Source: Marivita sp965656765
GTDB lineage: Bacteria; Pseudomonadota; Alphaproteobacteria; Rhodobacterales; Rhodobacteraceae
Assembly: GCF_965656765.1 (NCBI RefSeq)
Contig: NZ_CBFHLV010000002.1
Coordinates: forward strand, 1-64,000
Direction of reading: 5' to 3'
Length of the DNA: 64,000 bases
Position numbers and translations under genes: made by a program
Notes under the pieces: generated by a model
What the model was told of the DNA's origin: nothing
The model's database searches: none
What the model saw: the letters and a program-made list of their open reading frames with translations, nothing else
In this document: positions 40,152 to 49,825 of the stretch, in pieces
Layout of the letters: each line of letters starts with the position of its first letter
How positions within the stretch are numbered: the first letter of the stretch is position 1

Positions 40152-40898
40152 TCAGACCAGCATCCCACCGTCCGTATCGTCGCCTGCTTCTTCCAAAAGC
40201 ACGCTCATATCCGGCACTGTGATGTGGCGCTTGCCTTCCAGCGTGATAATCCCGTCCTTTTTCAAAGCGGACACCTGTCGCGACACGGTCTCAAGTGTAA
40301 GCCCGAGATAATCTGCCATCGCTTCGCGAGTGAGGGGCAGATCAAACGTGACCGGTCCATCGAGCCCGCCAAGGTTCAACGTCGCATCGCGCCGGGCAAT
40401 GATCGACAAAAGCGATGCGATCTTTTCCCGAGCTGTTTTGCGACCCAGAACCAGCATCCATTCGCGGGCAGCATCCAGTTCGTCCAACGTCATCTGCAAC
40501 AGACGCTGCGCGATATGCGGCGTACGCTCCATCAGGTCTTCGAAGGGTGTTTTGCGGAAACAACACATGACCATGTCGGTCGTCGCAACCACGTCATAGG
40601 CCGCTGTCGGCCGACCAGGGCGTCCAACAAAATCACTGGGTAGCAAAAGACCGACCATCTGCGTGCGGCCGTCTTCCATGGTTTGCGTAAGGGTGGCGAT
40701 ACCGGACACAACCGAGCCGACAAAATCCATCCGGTCTCCCGACCAGATCACTGTCTGACCAGCTTCGAAGCGGCGGTAATACTTGATGTCTTCAAGCCTG
40801 TCCAATTCATCGGATTCGCACCGCGCGCACACGGCTCTGTGGCGGATCGGGCAGTCATTGCAGTCTTGTGTGACGGAGAGGCTGTCTTCTTTCAACAT
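40152..40898 (-). CDS. fnrL: Oxygen-sensing transcriptional regulator FnrL
   Basis: The 248-residue Crp/Fnr regulator carries the FnrL-type cysteines C13-x2-C16-x7-C24 near the N-terminus, plus C27 and C113/C114, able to hold a 4Fe-4S cluster. The cNMP-like domain is followed by the HTH TREAMADYLGLTLETVSRQVSALKKDGII, where E-x-x-S-R reads TTGAT half-sites. The start at MLKEDSLS (ATG 40898) is chosen because an upstream ATG at 40922 lies inside the FNR box. It probably controls ccoNOQP, ccoGHIS and hemN here and may regulate itself. Confidence 0.94.
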   Translation of the reverse strand: MLKEDSLSVTQDCNDCPIRHRAVCARCESDELDRLEDIKYYRRFEAGQTVIWSGDRMDFVGSVVSGIATLTQTMEDGRTQMVGLLLPSDFVGRPGRPTAAYDVVATTDMVMCCFRKTPFEDLMERTPHIAQRLLQMTLDELDAAREWMLVLGRKTAREKIASLLSIIARRDATLNLGGLDGPVTFDLPLTREAMADYLGLTLETVSRQVSALKKDGIITLEGKRHITVPDMSVLLEEAGDDTDGGMLV

Positions 40899-40908
40899 GG
40901 TTCCGGTC

Positions 40909-40922
40909 TTGATCTGTATCAA
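40909..40922. promoter_or_regulatory. FNR/FnrL box between fnrL and hemN
   Basis: TTGAT-CTGT-ATCAA is a perfect FNR consensus. Its centre is 42 bases before the hemN start used here (40958) and 17 bases before the fnrL start. It fits activation of hemN and repression or autoregulation of fnrL. Confidence 0.88.
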
Positions 40923-40957
40923 TGCTAAGTCTTCGTTCCCAATTTAATGCTAAGCGC

Positions 40958-42313
40958 ATGGTAGCGAGAACACAACTTTCCCGGTTGGGACTATTCGACG
41001 CGAAGGTACCTCGATATACGAGTTACCCTACGTCTCCGCATTTCAAGAATGACGTGAAACCGGGGGATTTCTCGGATTGGATCGAAGCGATCCCCGAAAA
41101 TTCTGAGATTTCGCTGTATCTTCATGTGCCGTTTTGTCGCCGTTTGTGTTGGTTCTGCGCCTGTAGGACACAAGGTACGGCCAGCGGGGAACCCGTCACA
41201 GCCTATGTAGAGACCCTCAAAGATGAGCTGTCACTTCTCAAACGGCACTTGCCGCGTGGCGTGCGCTTGTCGCGACTGCATTGGGGCGGCGGGACGCCGA
41301 CGCTTTTGTCGCCTGATCACATGCGCGACTTGTCGGAAACGGTACGTGAAACTGCTGATTTTGCCGAAAATTATGAATTCTCGGTCGAAATTGATCCGAA
41401 CGAGATTGATGCTGCACGTCTGGATGTCCTGTTCAAAAGCGGCATGAATCGCGCGTCCATTGGTGTGCAGGATTTCGATCCCGATATTCAAAAGACGATC
41501 GGTCGTGAGCAAAGCTTTGAAACCACGAAACGGGCTGTGGATATGATCCGCGAACGCGGGATTCAAAGTCTGAACGCCGACATCCTGTATGGTCTGCCAG
41601 ACCAAACACGCAGCAAGATCGTTGATTCGGTTCAAAAGCTCTTGTCGCTCTCGCCGGATCGCGTCGCACTTTACGGCTATGCGCATGTTCCTTGGATGGC
41701 CAAACGCCAACAGATGATTCCCTCAGACGCCCTGCCGCGCCCTGATGACCGGTTGGAACTGTTCGAAACGGCGCGCAAACTCTTTGTTTGGGATAATTAC
41801 GACGAGATCGGCATCGACCATTTCGCCACAAAAGAAGACGGCCTGTCTGTTGCCGCCCGCAACGGCACGCTTCGCCGCAATTTCCAAGGTTACACGGATG
41901 ACACGTCAGATGTGCTTGTCGGACTTGGCGCTTCGTCGATTTCCAAATTTCCGCAGGGCTATGCCCAAAATGCACCTGGCACGTCGGCCTACACCAAGGC
42001 AATCCGAGCACATGAATTCTCGACCGTGCGTGGCCACAGCTTTACCGACGATGACAAGCTCCGCGCGCGGATGATCGAAATGCTGATGTGCGATTTCCGG
42101 GTCGATACCGAAGAATTGGTTCGTGACTACAAAACCACGCGCGCCGAACTGCGCAGATTGTTCGACCGGACGAACTCCGAATTCGAACATCTTCTAGAGG
42201 TTGACGAGTCCGGCTTGTTCGTGCCGTCCAAAGCGCGGCCGCTGACCCGGATCATCGCGCGTAGCTTTGACGCGTATGATCTGTCGTCAGCAGGGCATAG
42301 CTCGGCGATTTAA
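40958..42313 (+). CDS. hemN: Oxygen-independent coproporphyrinogen III oxidase
   Basis: The 451-residue radical-SAM enzyme makes protoporphyrinogen IX without oxygen. The cluster motif is CRRLCWFCAC (CxxxCxxC plus a further Cys), SAM and substrate regions are LHWGGGTPTLL, SVEIDPNEID and NADILYGLPDQT. The N-terminus LSRLGLFDAKVPRYTSYPTSPHF is typical of HemN in this order. The start MVARTQLS (ATG 40958) is chosen because the other in-frame ATG (40922) overlaps the FNR box. The stop TAA shares TTAA with the convergent yejF stop. Confidence 0.93.
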   Translation: MVARTQLSRLGLFDAKVPRYTSYPTSPHFKNDVKPGDFSDWIEAIPENSEISLYLHVPFCRRLCWFCACRTQGTASGEPVTAYVETLKDELSLLKRHLPRGVRLSRLHWGGGTPTLLSPDHMRDLSETVRETADFAENYEFSVEIDPNEIDAARLDVLFKSGMNRASIGVQDFDPDIQKTIGREQSFETTKRAVDMIRERGIQSLNADILYGLPDQTRSKIVDSVQKLLSLSPDRVALYGYAHVPWMAKRQQMIPSDALPRPDDRLELFETARKLFVWDNYDEIGIDHFATKEDGLSVAARNGTLRRNFQGYTDDTSDVLVGLGASSISKFPQGYAQNAPGTSAYTKAIRAHEFSTVRGHSFTDDDKLRARMIEMLMCDFRVDTEELVRDYKTTRAELRRLFDRTNSEFEHLLEVDESGLFVPSKARPLTRIIARSFDAYDLSSAGHSSAI

Positions 42314-43902
42314 CTCGCCAGATCGAACGCGGCTGCCATCAAGGTCTTGGTGTAGTCCGTCTGCGGGTTGGTAAAGACATCTTCTGCCGACCCGTATTCC
42401 ACTACGTCGCCGGTGCGCATCACGATCACCTTATGTGACATTGCACGCACAACTTTCAGGTCGTGACTGATGAACAGATACGCCAGATCGTATTTCTGCT
42501 GCAGGTCACGCAAGAGGTTCACGATCTGCACCTGAACCGTCATGTCGAGCGCTGACGTCGGTTCATCCAGCACAACGAGCTTGGGGCGCAGCACCATAGC
42601 GCGCGCAATCGCAATGCGCTGACGTTGACCACCAGAAAATTCGTGCGGATAGCGGTGCATCGTGGCCGGGTTCAAGCCCACCTCGGTCATTACTTCGGTC
42701 ACCAGTTCTCGCTGTGTCCGGCCGTCCGGTGACCCATGCACGCCCAGACCCTCGGCAATAATCTGTTCACAGGTCATGCGCGGGCTCAGGCTGCCGAACG
42801 GGTCTTGAAACACGATTTGCATTTCGCTGCGCAGCCGTCGCAATTCCCGTGTGGACCAATCACGTACGTTTTGTCCGCGATAGGTGATCCCGCCTTCGGA
42901 CTGGATCAAACGCATGATTGCCAAGGCCAGTGTCGTCTTGCCGGATCCAGATTCGCCAACGATGCCGACGGTTTCACCCGCGCGCACTGCAATGGTGGCA
43001 TCATTGACGGCTTTCACATAGCCGACGGTGCGTTTCATAAATCCCTGTTGGATCGGGAACCAGATCTTCAGGCCATCGGTCCGGGCAATCTCTTCTGCGC
43101 CGTCTTTGACGGGATTCGGCGACCCGGTCGATTCCGCGCTTAGCAGCATCTGCGTATAGGGGTGTTGCGGGTTGCTGAAAATCTCGCCCGTAGGTCCAGT
43201 CTCGACGATCTCGCCATCCTTCATCACACAGACCCGATCGGCGATCTTGCGCACGATCCCAAGGTCATGGGTGATGAACAGCAGGCTCATATCCTCTGCT
43301 TCCTTGAGGTCGGCCAGCAATTGCAGGATTTGCGCCTGTATGGTCACATCCAGTGCCGTTGTCGGCTCATCCGCGATCAGCAGCTCGGGCCCGTTCGCAA
43401 GCGCCATCGCGATCATCACACGCTGTCTTTGCCCCCCAGACAGCTGGTGTGGATAAGCGCCCAACCGGCTTTCAGGGTCGCGTATCCCGACCTTGTTCAA
43501 CAATTCGATGATCCGCGCGCGCGCTGAATCACCGGCCAACCCTTGGTGCAGAGCCAGCGATTCCGCCAGCTGCTTTTCCAGTGTGTGCAGCGGATTGAGT
43601 GATGTCATCGGCTCTTGGAAGATAAAGCTGATGTCGTTACCGCGGATGCGCCGCAACTGGGCATCATCCGCGCCCACCATTTCTTCGCCGTTGTACAGAA
43701 CCGATCCCGCAACACGTGCAGAATCCCCTAACAATGACACGGTGGACAAGGCTGTGACCGACTTGCCTGATCCGGATTCGCCCACCAGTGCAACGGTTTC
43801 ACCCCGTTCAATGGCAAACGACACACCACGCACCGCAGGGACGGTCTGGCCGTCCTGCTGAAACCCAACGCTCAGGTTTGTGACCTCAAGGATATGCTTC
43901 AT
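42310..43902 (-). CDS. yejF: Peptide ABC transporter ATP-binding protein YejF (two ATPase domains)
   Basis: The 530-residue protein is a fused double ABC ATPase. Two Walker A motifs (GESGSGKSVT; GESGSGKTTL), two signature motifs (LSGGQRQRVMIAMAL; FSGGQRQRIAIARAM) and two Walker B motifs (LLIADEPTTALD; LVVLDEPTSALD) are present. It energises the YejABEF importer of peptides and microcin C-like compounds. Its start overlaps the yejE stop by 4 bp. Confidence 0.94.
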   Translation of the reverse strand: MKHILEVTNLSVGFQQDGQTVPAVRGVSFAIERGETVALVGESGSGKSVTALSTVSLLGDSARVAGSVLYNGEEMVGADDAQLRRIRGNDISFIFQEPMTSLNPLHTLEKQLAESLALHQGLAGDSARARIIELLNKVGIRDPESRLGAYPHQLSGGQRQRVMIAMALANGPELLIADEPTTALDVTIQAQILQLLADLKEAEDMSLLFITHDLGIVRKIADRVCVMKDGEIVETGPTGEIFSNPQHPYTQMLLSAESTGSPNPVKDGAEEIARTDGLKIWFPIQQGFMKRTVGYVKAVNDATIAVRAGETVGIVGESGSGKTTLALAIMRLIQSEGGITYRGQNVRDWSTRELRRLRSEMQIVFQDPFGSLSPRMTCEQIIAEGLGVHGSPDGRTQRELVTEVMTEVGLNPATMHRYPHEFSGGQRQRIAIARAMVLRPKLVVLDEPTSALDMTVQVQIVNLLRDLQQKYDLAYLFISHDLKVVRAMSHKVIVMRTGDVVEYGSAEDVFTNPQTDYTKTLMAAAFDLAS

Positions 43903-45089
43903 GAAAAGGTCTTTCTCGGGTCAAACGCGTCGCGCACGCCTTCAAAGATAAACACCAGTAGCGACAGCATCAGGGCAAACACAAAGAACGCTGTAAACCC
44001 AAGCCATGGGGCCTGCAGGTTTTGTTTGGCTTGAAGTGTCAGTTCGCCCAACGATGGTGACGATGACGGCAGACCGAAGCCAAGAAAATCCAATCCAGCC
44101 AAAGTACTGATTGTGCCGGTCACGATAAATGGCAGCATGGTCAGCGTAGCCACCATCGCGTTGGGCAGCATATGACGGAACATGATCGTTGCATTCGATA
44201 CGCCAAGCGCCTTGGCCGCGCGCACATATTCAAGGTTCCGCGCGCGCAAGAATTCAGCCCTGACCACGCCCACAAGCGCGGTCCATCCGAACAACACCGT
44301 AAGGAACACAAGGAGCCAGAAACTTCGCCCCAATATCGCGAACAAAATAATGATGATGTACAGCGACGGGGTTGATGACCAAATCTCGATGATCCTTTGA
44401 AAGATTAGGTCGAGCCATCCACCGAAATACCCCTGCAACGCACCCGCAACGATGCCCACAACACTGGCCAAAGCCGTGACGATCAGCGTGAAGACAATGG
44501 ACAGGCGGAACCCATAAATCACCCGCGCCATGACATCTCGCTTGGTGTCATCTGTGCCAAGCCAGTTTTGCTCGTTCGGGGGCAGGGGGGCCGCACCGGG
44601 ACGATCTACCGGGGTTTGGTAGTCGTACGGGATCGGCGGCCAAAGCGCCCACCCCTTTTCGAAATCACCATCGGGCACAAAACCCTCATCGACCTGCTGC
44701 ATCAATCCATCCGGGTCGTCAAAGCATTCCTCAAGACCTCCAGTGCGGATCAAGCACTGCACCTCGGGATCGCGATAGGCGGCCTCAGTTCGGAAATCGC
44801 CGCCGAAATCGGTCTCGGCATAGAAGTTGAAGATCGGCGTATAATAGTCCCCGCGATACTGCACGAGGATGGGTTTGTCGTTGGCGATGAACTCGGCCAT
44901 CAGCGACATCCCGAAGAGCACGCAGAAAATGATAAGCGACCAGAAAGCACGTCGGTTACGCTTAAAGTTGTTCCACCGTCGCTGGTTCAGCGGCGACAAT
45001 GTGAACCGGCTGCGTACCGGAGCAACGGACATAGCGGGGCTGGGTTCAGTCACGATCTCGCGTTCGTTGGGTTCGGGATTTGCGGCCAT
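43899..45089 (-). CDS. yejE: Peptide ABC transporter permease YejE
   Basis: The 396-residue inner-membrane permease has an N-terminal helix (RAFWSLIIFCVLFGMSLMAEFI) and a long periplasmic insert (about residues 70-185) with WLGTDDTKRDVMARVIYGFR, which marks the start of the DppC-type transport domain. The coupling loop AKALGVSNATIMFRHMLPNAM (EAA motif equivalent) contacts YejF. It follows yejB after 3 bp. Confidence 0.93.
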   Translation of the reverse strand: MAANPEPNEREIVTEPSPAMSVAPVRSRFTLSPLNQRRWNNFKRNRRAFWSLIIFCVLFGMSLMAEFIANDKPILVQYRGDYYTPIFNFYAETDFGGDFRTEAAYRDPEVQCLIRTGGLEECFDDPDGLMQQVDEGFVPDGDFEKGWALWPPIPYDYQTPVDRPGAAPLPPNEQNWLGTDDTKRDVMARVIYGFRLSIVFTLIVTALASVVGIVAGALQGYFGGWLDLIFQRIIEIWSSTPSLYIIIILFAILGRSFWLLVFLTVLFGWTALVGVVRAEFLRARNLEYVRAAKALGVSNATIMFRHMLPNAMVATLTMLPFIVTGTISTLAGLDFLGFGLPSSSPSLGELTLQAKQNLQAPWLGFTAFFVFALMLSLLVFIFEGVRDAFDPRKTFS

Positions 45090-45092
45090 CGT

Positions 45093-46244
45093 TCAGCCCT
45101 CCCGCTTTTCAAAGTCGATACGTGGATCGACCAGCACGTACATGAGGTCTGACAGAATACCCACCAAAAGACCGATCAAACCGAACACGAACAGCGTACC
45201 AAAAATCACCGGATAGTCGCGTGCGACAGCAGCCTCAAACCCAAGACGTCCCAATCCATCCAGCGAAAAGATCGTTTCGATGATCAGCGATCCCGAGAAG
45301 AACACGCCGATGAACACCGCTGGAAATCCAGCGATCACGATCAGCATCGCATTGCGGAACACATGGCCATACAGCACCTTGTTTTCGGCCAGCCCCTTAG
45401 CACGCGCGGTTATGACGTACTGCTTTTTGATTTCGTCCAGAAAGCTGTTCTTGGTCAGTAACGTCAGCGTTGCAAACGCCGAAATGGTCGAGGCCAGAAC
45501 CGGCAGGAAGATGTGCCAGAAGTAATCGGCAATCTTGGCAAAAAACGAAAGCTGGTCCCAATTGTCTGACGTCAGTCCCCGCAGCGGGAAGATCTGATAA
45601 TATGATCCGCCCGCAAACAGCACGAGCAGAAGGATCGCAAACAAGAAGCCCGGGATCGCATAGGCCACGATAATCGCTGCCGATGTGTATGTGTCGAAAG
45701 CTGTGCCATCCTTGACTGCTTTACGAATGCCCAACGGGATCGATACGATATAGGCGATGATTGTTGACCACAGGCCAAGTGAGATCGACACCGGCATCTT
45801 TTCCAACACCAACTCCATCACGCCTATTGACCGGAAATAGCTCTCTCCGAAATCAAGTCGTAGATAGTTCCACATCATCATGCCGAACCGCTCAACGACG
45901 CCGATCATTTCTTTCTCGCAAGCCGGTTCTTCGATGCTCGGTGTGCCGGTAAACCCGTCTTCACAGACGATCCGCGCAAATCCGAAATCGACCTCAAGCT
46001 GCTCAAGAAACTCGGGCGGCAAACCACGGCTCCCGGCGTATTGCTCGCTCTCGTCAGCAGCGGCGACGCCTGCATCCCCGGACCCGGCAAAGCCTTCAAA
46101 GACATCACCTTCGCCCTCGAACTGGGCAATATACTGCTCAATCGGCCCACCCGGAACAAACTGGGTAAGCGAGAAGTTGACGATCATGATCCCAAGCAAC
46201 GTGGGAATGATCAGCAGCAGTCGTCTGAGGATATAGGCGCCCAT
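45093..46244 (-). CDS. yejB: Peptide ABC transporter permease YejB
   Basis: The 383-residue inner-membrane permease starts with the DppB-type motif AYILRRLLLIIPTLLGIMIVNFSLTQFVPGGP. The periplasmic insert is long (about residues 36-150). The EAA-type loop is ITARAKGLAENKVLYGHVFRNAM. The C-terminus has GTLFVFGLIGLLVGILSDLMYVLVDPRIDF. It forms the translocation pore with YejE and follows yejA immediately (1-bp gap). Confidence 0.93.
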   Translation of the reverse strand: MGAYILRRLLLIIPTLLGIMIVNFSLTQFVPGGPIEQYIAQFEGEGDVFEGFAGSGDAGVAAADESEQYAGSRGLPPEFLEQLEVDFGFARIVCEDGFTGTPSIEEPACEKEMIGVVERFGMMMWNYLRLDFGESYFRSIGVMELVLEKMPVSISLGLWSTIIAYIVSIPLGIRKAVKDGTAFDTYTSAAIIVAYAIPGFLFAILLLVLFAGGSYYQIFPLRGLTSDNWDQLSFFAKIADYFWHIFLPVLASTISAFATLTLLTKNSFLDEIKKQYVITARAKGLAENKVLYGHVFRNAMLIVIAGFPAVFIGVFFSGSLIIETIFSLDGLGRLGFEAAVARDYPVIFGTLFVFGLIGLLVGILSDLMYVLVDPRIDFEKREG

Positions 46245-46245
46245 A

Positions 46246-48165
46246 TCAGTTGAGCGCGCCGCTTGCTCTCAGTGCCTCGGCCTTGTCCTCGTTCACCCAC
46301 CACAGGTCCAGGTAGCCCAAATCGTAGGGCGGCAGGTTTTCCGGGAACTCGTACATGTCATAGGCTGCGACCCAGTGATCCGCGATGTACCCGGTCGGGA
46401 TCACAAAGAACTCATGCCGAAGTGCCCGGTCGAGTGCCATCAGCGCAGTGTCGGTATCTTCCTGCGTTTCGGTCGTGAAAGATGCCTCTAGGATCGCGTC
46501 CACCAAGGGGCTGGCAAGACCGGCCGGGTTGAACAGGCTGAACTCAGCTTCTTGCGACCCATACATCTGTGTCAGGCCACCGCCCGTAGACAGGAACGCG
46601 CCATAGCGGGTCGAATACAGCATGTCATAGTCGCGGTCGCGACGGCGATTTGTGTATTGCGATGGGTCCACCTTTTCGAGGTTCACCGCGATGCCAAGCT
46701 GCTCGAGATTCTGAGCATAGGTTTCGTGCATCGCATCTACAGAATCCTGAATGTTGGTCGGATAGAGCATGGTGATCGACAAAGTCTGGCCTTCGGCATT
46801 GCGCCTGATGCCATCATCACCAACCGCCCAACCCGCATCTTCGAGCAAGCCAGATGCACGACGCATATTACCACGGTCGTTCAGGCGACTGCCGTTGGAT
46901 TCGTGGAACATCCGCACCGGTTCCGAAAGCACTTCTGCAGGGACGACGTCACCCAGCGATTGCAGAAACTCAAGCTCTGCTCCGGTTGGGATATCCTTGG
47001 CCTCAATCGGTGTGCCTTGGACAAAAGAACTGCGCGGCGAATAAAGCCCGAACAGCAACGACTCGTTGGTCCATTCAAAGTTAAATGCCAGAGCAACCGC
47101 CTCCCGTACGCGCCGATCCTGGAATTGCGGCTTGGCGAGGTTGAAAACAAACCCTGTCGGGTTCGGGGGGGATCCATCCGGCAACTCGTATTTCGCGACC
47201 GCACCGCTGTCGATTTTGGGGAAATTATAGGAACTCGCCCAAAGTTTCGGATCGCTTTCGATTCGAATGGTGTATTCACCCGCCTTGAATGCCTCAAAGG
47301 ATGCAGTCTGGTCCGAGAAGTATTCGATCCGGATGCTTCCGTGATTGTGCCGTCCCTTGTTGAATGGCAGATCCTTGCCCCAATAGTCATCTCGCAGCTT
47401 GTATACGATCTGCCGGTTGATGTCGTAGCTCTCAAGCTTGTACGGCCCGGACCCAACAGCCACTTCCAAACGCGGCTCATCCAGCCGTCGGCTTTCGTCG
47501 GCTTCAAACCACGCTTTTGAAAAAATCGGTGTGTTGCCCACGGTTTCGATCCGGCTGCGTTTGGTCAGCTCCGGATTGAAGGTGAACTTGACCCTGTGAT
47601 CATCCAACGCCTCCGCGCCGGTGACCATGCGACCCACGGCCTGCGCATAGGACGGCAATCCTTGCTCGATAAACAGGCGATGGCTGTAGACCACATCTTC
47701 GGCCGTCACAGGTGTGCCATCCCAAAACGTCGCTTCGGGACGCATGTGGAAAATCACCCAGTCGCGGCTTTCGGGATATTCGATCGTGTGCGCAACCACG
47801 CCATAGTATTGGCCAACGCCATCCGCGGTGGTTTCAATCAGTTGGTCATATTGAATTGACGTCAACGCCCCAGCGCGCCCTTTGCGCGAATAGGGGTTGA
47901 GACTGTCGAACGTACCAGATGCACCTAACGCGATCTCGCCACCTTTGGGCGCATCGGGGTTCACATAGTTCAGATGCTCGTAATCTGCGGGGTAATCAAG
48001 ATTGCCGAAGTACGAATACCCATGCGACTCGATCACCTCTTCATGGCTCTCTGCGCGGGTTTGACTGGCCGCAAAAGCCATCGTCAAAGCCATTAATCCG
48101 CTGATCGTCAGCTTGCGAAACGTCGTCCGGTGCAACGCCCTAGTGGCGATCTGTTGGTGCATCAT
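46246..48165 (-). CDS. yejA: Peptide ABC transporter substrate-binding protein YejA
   Basis: The 639-residue periplasmic binding protein begins with a Sec signal peptide (LTISGLMALTMAFAASQTRA) and shows the SBP family 5 block YVNPDAPKGGEIALGASGTFDSLNPY. The later WVIFHMRPEATFWDGTPVTAEDVVYS segment is typical of YejA/oligopeptide binders. It is the first gene of yejABEF; the promoter lies in the 186-bp gap upstream. The ATG at 48165 or the next codon could start translation. Confidence 0.94.
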   Translation of the reverse strand: MMHQQIATRALHRTTFRKLTISGLMALTMAFAASQTRAESHEEVIESHGYSYFGNLDYPADYEHLNYVNPDAPKGGEIALGASGTFDSLNPYSRKGRAGALTSIQYDQLIETTADGVGQYYGVVAHTIEYPESRDWVIFHMRPEATFWDGTPVTAEDVVYSHRLFIEQGLPSYAQAVGRMVTGAEALDDHRVKFTFNPELTKRSRIETVGNTPIFSKAWFEADESRRLDEPRLEVAVGSGPYKLESYDINRQIVYKLRDDYWGKDLPFNKGRHNHGSIRIEYFSDQTASFEAFKAGEYTIRIESDPKLWASSYNFPKIDSGAVAKYELPDGSPPNPTGFVFNLAKPQFQDRRVREAVALAFNFEWTNESLLFGLYSPRSSFVQGTPIEAKDIPTGAELEFLQSLGDVVPAEVLSEPVRMFHESNGSRLNDRGNMRRASGLLEDAGWAVGDDGIRRNAEGQTLSITMLYPTNIQDSVDAMHETYAQNLEQLGIAVNLEKVDPSQYTNRRRDRDYDMLYSTRYGAFLSTGGGLTQMYGSQEAEFSLFNPAGLASPLVDAILEASFTTETQEDTDTALMALDRALRHEFFVIPTGYIADHWVAAYDMYEFPENLPPYDLGYLDLWWVNEDKAEALRASGALN

Positions 48166-48289
48166 GCCTAAAACCCCTTTGCCTCCGCCTTTGCATCATA
48201 CTCTGTATGTAAGCTAAAGAACGATTTCGCCCACATTCAAGGTTCTATTGCACCGACGGTCCCCAAAGAGCGGGTCAAAAACGCAATTG

Positions 48290-48327
48290 TGAAAAAGAAA
48301 AAGCCGCCACCCATGGGGGCAGCGGCT
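48290..48327 (-). terminator. Intrinsic terminator after the cytochrome c gene
   Basis: On the minus strand, AGCCGC...GCGGCT arms (48327-48322 and 48307-48302), with an inner CCC-ATGGG pairing, are followed by TTTTTCTTTTTC. It lies about 25 bases after the cycM stop. Confidence 0.8.
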
Positions 48328-48351
48328 GTCAAAACTTGATGTTTGGGCCGA

Positions 48352-48867
48352 TCAGTCGCCGATCGTATCCAGATAGGCGATCAGGTTGGCGCGGTCTTCC
48401 GGCTTGTTGAGACCGGCAAAGCCCATCGACGTGCCAGGCGCCCAGCCGCGCGGATTTTCAAGGAACCCGTTTAGGTTCTCGGGTGTCCAAACTTCGGCGA
48501 CTTCGGACAGTGCGCCGGAGTATCCGAACCCTTCTGCGACGCCAATTTCCCGGCCGACGACGTTATAGAGGTACGGACCAGCCGCGTTTTCGCCAGCTTC
48601 AAGCTTGTGACAGGCGCGGCACTTGCCAAAGACGCGCTCGCCTTTGCCCACATCCGCTGATGCCAGAAGCGTTTCAAAATCAACTTCCTCTGCGGCTTCA
48701 GCCGTCTCGTCGCCTTCACCTGTGTCGATCACGTAAACCGCAACCTCTTCACCATGGCTGCCACCCACATGGTAAAGTGTCTCTGCGGCCCATTTGCCCA
48801 GAAGAAAGATCAAGAGCGCGCCACAAAAGCTGCCGACGATCTTAGTAAAGGTCATTGTATCCAACAT
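48352..48867 (-). CDS. cycM: Membrane-anchored c-type cytochrome (CycM/c552-like)
   Basis: The 171-residue protein has an uncleaved N-terminal helix (FTKIVGSFCGALLIFLLGKWAAETLY), an acidic linker rich in Glu/Asp (about residues 48-65) and a class I cytochrome domain. The haem site is CRACH, the downstream haem-contact segment GPYLYNVVGREIG is conserved, and the Met ligand is likely in GTSMGFAGL. In Paracoccus the homologue carries electrons from the bc1 complex to terminal oxidases. Divergent from pheA. Confidence 0.93.
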   Translation of the reverse strand: MLDTMTFTKIVGSFCGALLIFLLGKWAAETLYHVGGSHGEEVAVYVIDTGEGDETAEAAEEVDFETLLASADVGKGERVFGKCRACHKLEAGENAAGPYLYNVVGREIGVAEGFGYSGALSEVAEVWTPENLNGFLENPRGWAPGTSMGFAGLNKPEDRANLIAYLDTIGD

Positions 48868-48991
48868 TGTGTGCGTACCCGTCCGCTAGTGTTTCTTGCG
48901 TGTCGCGCGGGTATCTATTGCTTCCCCTTGACCAAGGCAAGGTGTAGAAGCCGCGACCAAACGCCCGTCGGGCCAGAAATCCGGAGTCCGC

Positions 48992-49825
48992 ATGACCAAC
49001 GCCATCGCATTTCAGGGGGAACTGGGCGCTTATTCCCATGAGGCGTGCCGCGATGCCCGTCCCGATATGGACGCGCTGCCCTGCCGCACCTTTGAAGACG
49101 TGATCGAGGCGGTGCAAATCGGAAAAGCTGACCTTGCGATGCTGCCTGTAGAAAACACGATCTACGGTCGCGTGGCCGACATCCACCGCCTCTTGCCCAA
49201 AAGCGGGCTCAAGATCATCGACGAAGCCTTCGTGCGGGTTCACATCAACTTGCTCGCGGTGCCGGGCACCCGCCTGGAAGAAGTGACCGAAGCGCATTCC
49301 CATCTCGTACTTCTGCCACAATGCGCGACCTTCCTGTCGCAACACGGCATCCGGGGGCGCGTGAACGCCGACAATGCCCGTGCGGCCCGCGAAATCTCTG
49401 AACGCGGTGACAAACACGCCGCCGCTCTGGCCAGCGAATTGGCAGGTGAGATCTATGGGCTCGACGTTCTGGCGCGCCATATCGAAGACACCGACAGCAA
49501 CACGACACGCTTTCTGCTGATGAGCCGTGACGGCGACCAAACCCGTCGAGGCGATCACGGTATGATGACCACCTTCGTCTTCCAGGTCCGCAACATTCCC
49601 GCGGCGCTCTACAAAGCGATGGGCGGCTTTGCGACCAATGGCGTCAACATGACCAAACTGGAAAGCTACATGGTCGACGGCTCGTTCACCGCCACGCAGT
49701 TCTATGCCGACATCGAAGGGCACCCCGACGATCCGTCCGTCGCACTTGCGCTTGAAGAACTCGACTACTTCACAGACATGCTCAACATCCTTGGCACCTA
49801 TCCGCGCGATCCAAGACGGGATTAG
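48992..49825 (+). CDS. pheA: Prephenate dehydratase
   Basis: The 277-residue enzyme converts prephenate to phenylpyruvate for phenylalanine synthesis. The catalytic domain opens with IAFQGELGAYSHEACRDARP and has MLPVENTIYGRVADIHRLL; the TRF motif is in NTTRFLLMSRD. The C-terminal ACT domain (about residues 190-270) contains MTKLESYMVDGSF, a variant of the ESRP Phe-binding motif, so feedback control by Phe is probable. No chorismate mutase domain is fused. Confidence 0.94.
   Translation: MTNAIAFQGELGAYSHEACRDARPDMDALPCRTFEDVIEAVQIGKADLAMLPVENTIYGRVADIHRLLPKSGLKIIDEAFVRVHINLLAVPGTRLEEVTEAHSHLVLLPQCATFLSQHGIRGRVNADNARAAREISERGDKHAAALASELAGEIYGLDVLARHIEDTDSNTTRFLLMSRDGDQTRRGDHGMMTTFVFQVRNIPAALYKAMGGFATNGVNMTKLESYMVDGSFTATQFYADIEGHPDDPSVALALEELDYFTDMLNILGTYPRDPRRD

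Noticed and set aside
46552..47520. 322-codon plus-strand ORF inside yejA
   Set aside because: Antisense to the well-supported yejA; no ribosome site or family features.
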